Below, one piece after another: positions 50,185 through 54,014 of a stretch of 54,014 nt of DNA. Under the pieces are notes generated by a model that was not told the origin of the DNA, searched no databases, and saw nothing but the letters and a program-made list of their open reading frames with translations. This DNA comes from Microbispora rosea subsp. aerata. Lineage in GTDB: Bacteria; Actinomycetota; Actinomycetes; Streptosporangiales; Streptosporangiaceae. The stretch's first letter is position 1; each line of letters opens with the position of its first letter. Both the position numbers and the translations under genes were made by a program. The stretch covers positions 115,160-169,173 of the forward strand of contig NZ_BMPY01000014.1 in assembly GCF_014647835.1 (NCBI RefSeq), in the 5' to 3' direction.

Positions 50185-51561
50185 ATGGAATACGCGATCC
50201 CCACCACCATCGTCCTTGTCGCCGGCGTCGTGCTCGCGCTTGTCGCCCAGTGGAAGGGCTGGCGGCCGTCCCTGGCCGTCACGCTCACGGTCGGCATCGC
50301 CGTACGTGTGCTGATCATGGTTCTGTCGGCCTGGGACACCAAGTGGCAGCCGGTCGACTACGTCAACAGCTTCCAGCCCGCCGGTGTGGCGATCCTCGAG
50401 CACCGCGACCCGGTGCTCGAAAGCAACGGCGGATGGCACTTCCTCCCGACCATCCCGTACATGTACGGCCTGCTGCTGTGGCTGGGGATCCCGTGGGAAT
50501 ACACCGGCCGCATCGTCACCGTCGTCTCCGACGTCGTGCTCATCCCGCTGGTCGGCAAGCTGGCCGGGGCGCGGACCGAGAGGCTGCGCGCCTTCCAGTA
50601 CGCCTGCAACCCGCTGGCCGTCCTCGTCGCCTCCGTGCACGGCCAGGTCGAGCCGGTCTCCCTGGTCTTCGGGGTCGCCGCGTACGTCGTGGCGCGCGGC
50701 CCGGGCGACTGGCGGCGTCCGGAGCCGCTCCCGTGGGCCCGCCTGCGGCTGGCGAACCGCGACCTGCCGCTGCCCTGGATTGCACCGGGTGAGATCGTGC
50801 GGCGCGTCGTCCACCCGTCGGAGGAGGACCGCGCGGCGACCGGCCGGGCGGTGTGGGCGGGACTGCTCATGGGGCTCGCGCTCTGCGCGAAGAGCTGGCC
50901 GGTCATCCTCGTGCCGGCCCTGCTGATGTTCCTGCCGGGGCTGCGCAGCCGCCTGGTCACGCTGGTCGCGACCGGCGTCCCGCCGGTCTTCTTCCTGCTG
51001 ACGCTGCCCATCGGCGGCTGGACGGAGTGGCGGCAACTGCCCGAGGTGCTCAACATGATCGGACTGCGGCCCAGCGACGTCCGCCCGATCACGGGCGACT
51101 GGGGCTGGACCGCCGTGGTGAGCGGCGGCCACTGGAACCTCGATCCGACCCCGGCGCGGATCGGCCAGTACATGATCTACGCCGCGATCGTCGCCTGCCT
51201 GATCTGGTGGCGCAAGGCCGACCCGGTCGACGTCACCATCGCGATCCTGCTGTCCTTCATGATCGTCACGCCGCGTCTCGGCGCGCAGTATCTGCTGTGG
51301 TTCATGCCGTTCCTGGTCGCCCGGCCCACCCGCTGGGCCTGGCCGGCGATCATCGGCAGCTCGCTCTGGGCGGCGATCGGATACATCGTGCTCACCCAGT
51401 TCCCCGGGCCCAAGTGGGGCGAGCTGCACGTCCCGTGGTCGATCGGCTCGCTGGTGCTCTTCCCGGTGCTGATCGTGGCCATCCCGTGGCGGCGCAGGCA
51501 CGCGGAGGCCGCGCCGGAAGCGCTCCCGGGATCGAAGGAGGAGCCCGCCCCCGCCACCTGA
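50185..51561 (+). CDS. Multi-spanning mannosyltransferase-like membrane protein
   Basis: A 458-residue integral membrane protein with about ten helices and a large cytoplasmic loop (PSEEDRAAT). The segments QPVDYVNSFQPAGVAILEHRDPV, WHFLPTIPYMYGLLLWLGIPWEY and QYACNPLAVLVASVHGQVEPVSLVFG recall lipid-linked-sugar GT-C glycosyltransferases of the DUF2029/GT87 group (polyprenyl-phosphate donors, acting at the periplasmic face). Family assignment is by pattern only. ATG 50185 chosen; a GTG at 50104 adds 27 residues. Confidence 0.65.
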   Translation: MEYAIPTTIVLVAGVVLALVAQWKGWRPSLAVTLTVGIAVRVLIMVLSAWDTKWQPVDYVNSFQPAGVAILEHRDPVLESNGGWHFLPTIPYMYGLLLWLGIPWEYTGRIVTVVSDVVLIPLVGKLAGARTERLRAFQYACNPLAVLVASVHGQVEPVSLVFGVAAYVVARGPGDWRRPEPLPWARLRLANRDLPLPWIAPGEIVRRVVHPSEEDRAATGRAVWAGLLMGLALCAKSWPVILVPALLMFLPGLRSRLVTLVATGVPPVFFLLTLPIGGWTEWRQLPEVLNMIGLRPSDVRPITGDWGWTAVVSGGHWNLDPTPARIGQYMIYAAIVACLIWWRKADPVDVTIAILLSFMIVTPRLGAQYLLWFMPFLVARPTRWAWPAIIGSSLWAAIGYIVLTQFPGPKWGELHVPWSIGSLVLFPVLIVAIPWRRRHAEAAPEALPGSKEEPAPAT

Positions 51562-51580
51562 GACGGTGGTCCCGCCGGGC

Positions 51581-51991
51581 TCAGGTCACGATGAGGCGGA
51601 CCATGTGGCCATGGCCGCCGAAGCCCTGCGAGTCTCCGTCGAGCAGCCCGGTCACGCACTCGAACACGCCCGGCCCGGTCTGCCGTACGAAGAAGACCGC
51701 CTCGGCGATCGCCGACAGCAGCCGGATCGCGTCACGGTGCACGTCGACGCCCTCCCGGTCGCCGGCCAGCGTCACCGTCACCTCGTACACGCCGTCGTCG
51801 AGCAGGCGCTCGCGGGTGAGCAGCCACTCCGAACCGCACGCCCGCCGCAGATGGGGGAGCAGGTGCACCTCCGGCGCCTCGGTCACCCAGCCGTCTCGTG
51901 CCATCGCCTCCAGCAGTGCCGAGACCTGCGGCGCCATCGCCGAGGCGTCCGCGATCCCGGTGAACCGCTCGTCGCTGTCCCATCGCCGCAT
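51581..51991 (-). CDS. Hypothetical protein
   Basis: A 136-residue soluble, acidic protein. The middle (VYEVTVTLAGDREGVDVHRDAIRLLSAIAEAVFFVRQ) looks alpha/beta, and the C terminus ends GLLDGDSQGFGGHGHMVRLIVT. I do not recognise a family. It converges with the glycosyltransferase-like gene (19-bp gap) and lies upstream of the AI-2E transporter gene on the same strand. Confidence 0.7.
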   Translation of the reverse strand: MRRWDSDERFTGIADASAMAPQVSALLEAMARDGWVTEAPEVHLLPHLRRACGSEWLLTRERLLDDGVYEVTVTLAGDREGVDVHRDAIRLLSAIAEAVFFVRQTGPGVFECVTGLLDGDSQGFGGHGHMVRLIVT

Positions 51992-52154
51992 GATTCAGAC
52001 TCTAGGCCCGGGCGTCATGCCTGACCTGGTGAAACGTCCCGTGTCGGCTCCGCCGTGTCGCGGTCGCAGGCGCGGTCCGCGTCCTGGGCGCGGGCGCGGC
52101 CGCCGACGGGAGAGTGCGGCGTCGTACGGGACGCCCGAGGCGCGGCCGGCAGCC

Positions 52155-53252
52155 CTAATGAGGCTCGGTCTGCCGGGGCTGTTTCGGCTGCGGCTCCGGG
52201 GCGGGCGTGGGGGAGCGGTCCGGCAGCCGCCCGGAGATGAGCGCGGCGGCCCAGGTGGCGTCCGGATCGCTGTCGACGAGCAGGGCGCGGACGAGCAGGC
52301 TCAACGGGATCGCCAGCAGCGCGCCGAGCGGGCCGAGCACCCAGGCCCACACGATCAGAGACAGGAACGTGACCGTGGTGGACAAGCCCACGGCGTCACC
52401 CAGGAACTTCGGCTGAATGAACGACTGGATCACTATGTTGATCGCGATGTACGCCACGATCACCAGCAGCATGGTCTTGGGCCCGCCCTCCAGCAGCCCG
52501 AGCAGCGCCGGCGGGATGAGGCCCAGGACGAAACCGATGTTCGGGATGTAGTTCGTGATGAGCGCGAGCACTCCCCACAGCAGCGGGAGTGGAACGTTCA
52601 GCACGTACAACGCGATGACGTCCAGGACCGAGCAGATGAGGCCGAAGACGGTCGAGACGATGAGGTAGCGACGGGTCCGGTAGGTGAAGCTCTTCAGGGC
52701 GCGGGCCAGCTCGGGCCGTTCGGCCGAGGCGGCGTCCACGATCCGGGCGAACACGGGGGCGTCGAGGCTCATGGCCAGCAGGAGCACGACGATCAGGAAC
52801 AGGCTCGACAACACCCCGAGCAGGCTGCTCAACACGCTCTGGGCGAGGTCGATCAACTTGCCGAAGTCGAGCGACGACAGCACCTTGTTGAGCTGCTCGC
52901 TTCCATATCCGAGGCCCGCCGCCCAGTGCTGCAGGTCGGTCACCATCGTGTTGAACTGGACCGCATACGTGGGGGCCAGGATGGCGATCTGCGCGGCGGC
53001 CAGGCTGAGCACCGCGACCATGCTGAGCAGGACCAGGAGCACCACGGCGAGCGGGACGGCCACCTGCAGCCACACCGGGGCATGGTGCCGGGCGAGCCAG
53101 CCGCGAACCGGGGAGACGGCGATGACGAGGGTCAGCGCCAGGACGACCGGGCCGACGATCGAGCCCGCCGCCTGCACGCCGGCGAGGGCGATCACCGCGG
53201 CGGCGGTCCCGAGCAGCACGATCAGGGCGCGAGGGATCCCCTGTCGAATCAC
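52155..53252 (-). CDS. AI-2E family transporter
   Basis: A 365-residue membrane protein with eight or so helices. The central soluble loop (residues about 85-145) and the highly conserved segment PLPLLWGVLALITNYIPNIGFVLGLIPPALLGLLEGGP are diagnostic of the AI-2E/PerM family, which exports small molecules such as autoinducer-2, indole or Na+. QSFIQPKFLGDAVGLSTTVTFLSLIVWAWVLGPLGALLAIPL completes the domain. ATG start at 53252. It precedes the rRNA operon and is transcribed away from it. Confidence 0.92.
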   Translation of the reverse strand: MIRQGIPRALIVLLGTAAAVIALAGVQAAGSIVGPVVLALTLVIAVSPVRGWLARHHAPVWLQVAVPLAVVLLVLLSMVAVLSLAAAQIAILAPTYAVQFNTMVTDLQHWAAGLGYGSEQLNKVLSSLDFGKLIDLAQSVLSSLLGVLSSLFLIVVLLLAMSLDAPVFARIVDAASAERPELARALKSFTYRTRRYLIVSTVFGLICSVLDVIALYVLNVPLPLLWGVLALITNYIPNIGFVLGLIPPALLGLLEGGPKTMLLVIVAYIAINIVIQSFIQPKFLGDAVGLSTTVTFLSLIVWAWVLGPLGALLAIPLSLLVRALLVDSDPDATWAAALISGRLPDRSPTPAPEPQPKQPRQTEPH

Positions 53253-53726
53253 GTCCCGTTCCTACCCCTTCTGCGTGGAAAGCCTGCTTAAGGCGGATCA
53301 AGTCGTAGCACGCCGCGGTCCCTGCCCTTGGCCGTACGGGCGACTCGTGACGGGAATGAGCCGAGGGCCTCGCGCCGTTGGACCCACGGTCGCACGCATA
53401 GAACGTTCATTCGACGGGTGAGCTGCGGGAATAGGCCACCGGGCGGGTACGTTGAAGCCTAGCCGGGCCAAGTCGTCGGCAGGGCCTGGTAATCTTGTGG
53501 TGTCGGCGCGGTTCGGCGCACTCCTTTTCGATCACTTTGGTGGTTGGCTTGTGTGTGCGCGGGCCGGTTGCCGGCGCCTCCCTTCGTTCTTCCCTGGGTC
53601 TTCCGGGTTCGGTTTTGCGCCGGGCTGGGGGTTCGGGTAAGTTGGAGGGGTTGCCCCGGAAACGGGGTGGTCGAATTCCTGTCGGCTGGCGGGTTTCGGG
53701 TCAAATTGAGTCCCGGTGGGGCGGAT
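53253..53726 (+). other. Upstream region of the rRNA operon
   Basis: No gene is supported. Possible minor -10 elements TAATCT (53490-53495) and TAAGTT (53638-53643) suggest several rRNA promoters, as in Streptomyces rrn regions, but only the one below has a convincing -35. Confidence 0.45.
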
Positions 53727-53755
53727 TTGACACGAAACGGCAAGTCGGGAAGGAT
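53727..53755 (+). promoter_or_regulatory. rRNA operon promoter
   Basis: TTGACA (53727-53732), a 17-bp spacer and AAGGAT (53750-53755): a perfect -35 and a good -10 with optimal spacing, about 225 bp before the 16S sequence. Confidence 0.75.
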
Positions 53756-53836
53756 TAAGACCGGAAAGCGAAACGAAACGCCCCGGAGCGTGGAGCCCGG
53801 TTGAGGGTTCTGGGTGATGGTGGTCGCGTCCGTTTC

Positions 53837-53881
53837 TTGAGAACTCAACAGTGTGCTAAAAGCCAGTGCATGAATCATGCA
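53837..53881 (+). promoter_or_regulatory. rRNA leader with conserved block and palindrome
   Basis: TTGAGAACTCAACAGTGTGC (53837-53856), a block found in rRNA leaders of many actinobacteria, is followed by AGCCAGTGCATG and the palindrome TGCATGAATCATGCA (53867-53881). These are likely antitermination and processing signals; the remainder to 53981 would pair with the 3' flank of 16S for RNase III. Confidence 0.6.
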
Positions 53882-53981
53882 TTACCCTGTCTGCCAGCAC
53901 GTTTGTGTTGGTGGCGGAATTCCTTTGACGGTGTCTCCTGGTAGCCGGGGGATGCCGGCCAGGGAAATCTTCTCTAGGCAT

Positions 53982-54014
53982 TGTTTGGAGAGTTTGATCC
54001 TGGCTCAGGACGAA
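53982..54014 (+). rRNA. rrs: 16S ribosomal RNA, 5' end only
   Basis: GAGAGTTTGATCCTGGCTCA, the universal 16S start (the site of the 27F primer), begins at 53988. By E. coli numbering the mature 5' end falls near 53982. Only about 33 nt are inside the window. Confidence 0.97.

Noticed and set aside
50853-53291. Plus-strand open frame of 812 codons across the glycosyltransferase-like and AI-2E regions
   Set aside because: It overlaps three confident genes in other frames and consists of His/Gln/Arg/Asp-rich runs typical of high-G+C shadow frames.

Overview
The window is chromosomal DNA of a very high-G+C Gram-positive bacterium, almost certainly a filamentous actinomycete. The evidence is pervasive G/C third positions, GTG starts, TGA stops, actinobacteria-type gene order (ffh-rpsP-khpA-rimM-trmD-rplS-lepB-lepB-rnhB-DUF2469; yraN-comM-dprA; rpsB-tsf-pyrH-frr-cdsA-rlmN), a conservon-type GTPase at the left edge, DivIVA-repeat and twin LepB proteins, and multi-domain secreted chitinases. 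A member of the Streptosporangiales is my best guess; this is inference, since only about 30 nt of 16S rRNA are present.

Layout. 1-8.7 kb: conservon GTPase (cut by the edge), SRP protein Ffh, ribosomal proteins bS16 and bL19 with the rRNA/tRNA maturation genes khpA, rimM and trmD, two overlapping signal peptidase I genes, RNase HII and a DUF2469 protein. 8.8-13.7 kb: secreted M23 peptidase, XerC-type recombinase, a class III CoA-transferase and a 187-bp tandem repeat. 13.7-17.5 kb: yraN, comM and dprA, with a recent 49-codon duplication in dprA. 18.1-25.0 kb: rpsB, tsf, pyrH, frr, cdsA, a SUFU-domain protein and rlmN. 25.1-29.3 kb: a two-gene ABC exporter, a two-domain DivIVA-like protein, a nitrilase C-terminal fragment, a cyclase-family hydrolase and an Lrp/AsnC regulator. 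29.5-36.5 kb: a polyamine uptake and oxidation operon (aldehyde dehydrogenase, PotA, PotD, PotB, PotC, FAD amine oxidoreductase). 36.5-42.1 kb: a PIN-domain remnant, a phosphotriesterase-fold protein lacking most metal ligands, an SDR, a VC0807-like membrane protein, a LysE exporter, and SBP56 (methanethiol oxidase) overlapping a histidine-bearing membrane protein. 42.4-49.8 kb: a chitin-degradation island with a GH18 gene truncated at a repeat array, a small secreted protein, and a three-gene chitinase operon behind a promoter whose start region carries a perfect 17-bp palindrome. 50-53.3 kb: a 34-residue membrane peptide, a multi-spanning glycosyltransferase-like protein, a hypothetical protein and an AI-2E family transporter. 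53.3-54.0 kb: rRNA operon promoter and leader, and the first bases of 16S rRNA.

Working logic. The left half is translation, secretion and growth housekeeping. The middle operon would import putrescine or spermidine, oxidise it to aminoaldehyde and then to the acid, probably under the divergent Lrp-type regulator. The three chitinases carry different binding modules (CBM2, a CBM4/9-like module, CBM5/12+FnIII) on different GH18 types and look made to act together on chitin under one switch.

The most unusual property is the number of independent tandem-repeat arrays (units of 17 to 187 bp, at least nine loci). Some lie inside genes (dprA, M23 peptidase, the DivIVA-like linker) and one marks the broken end of a chitinase gene. 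I found no CRISPR array, tRNA, insertion sequence or intact prophage.
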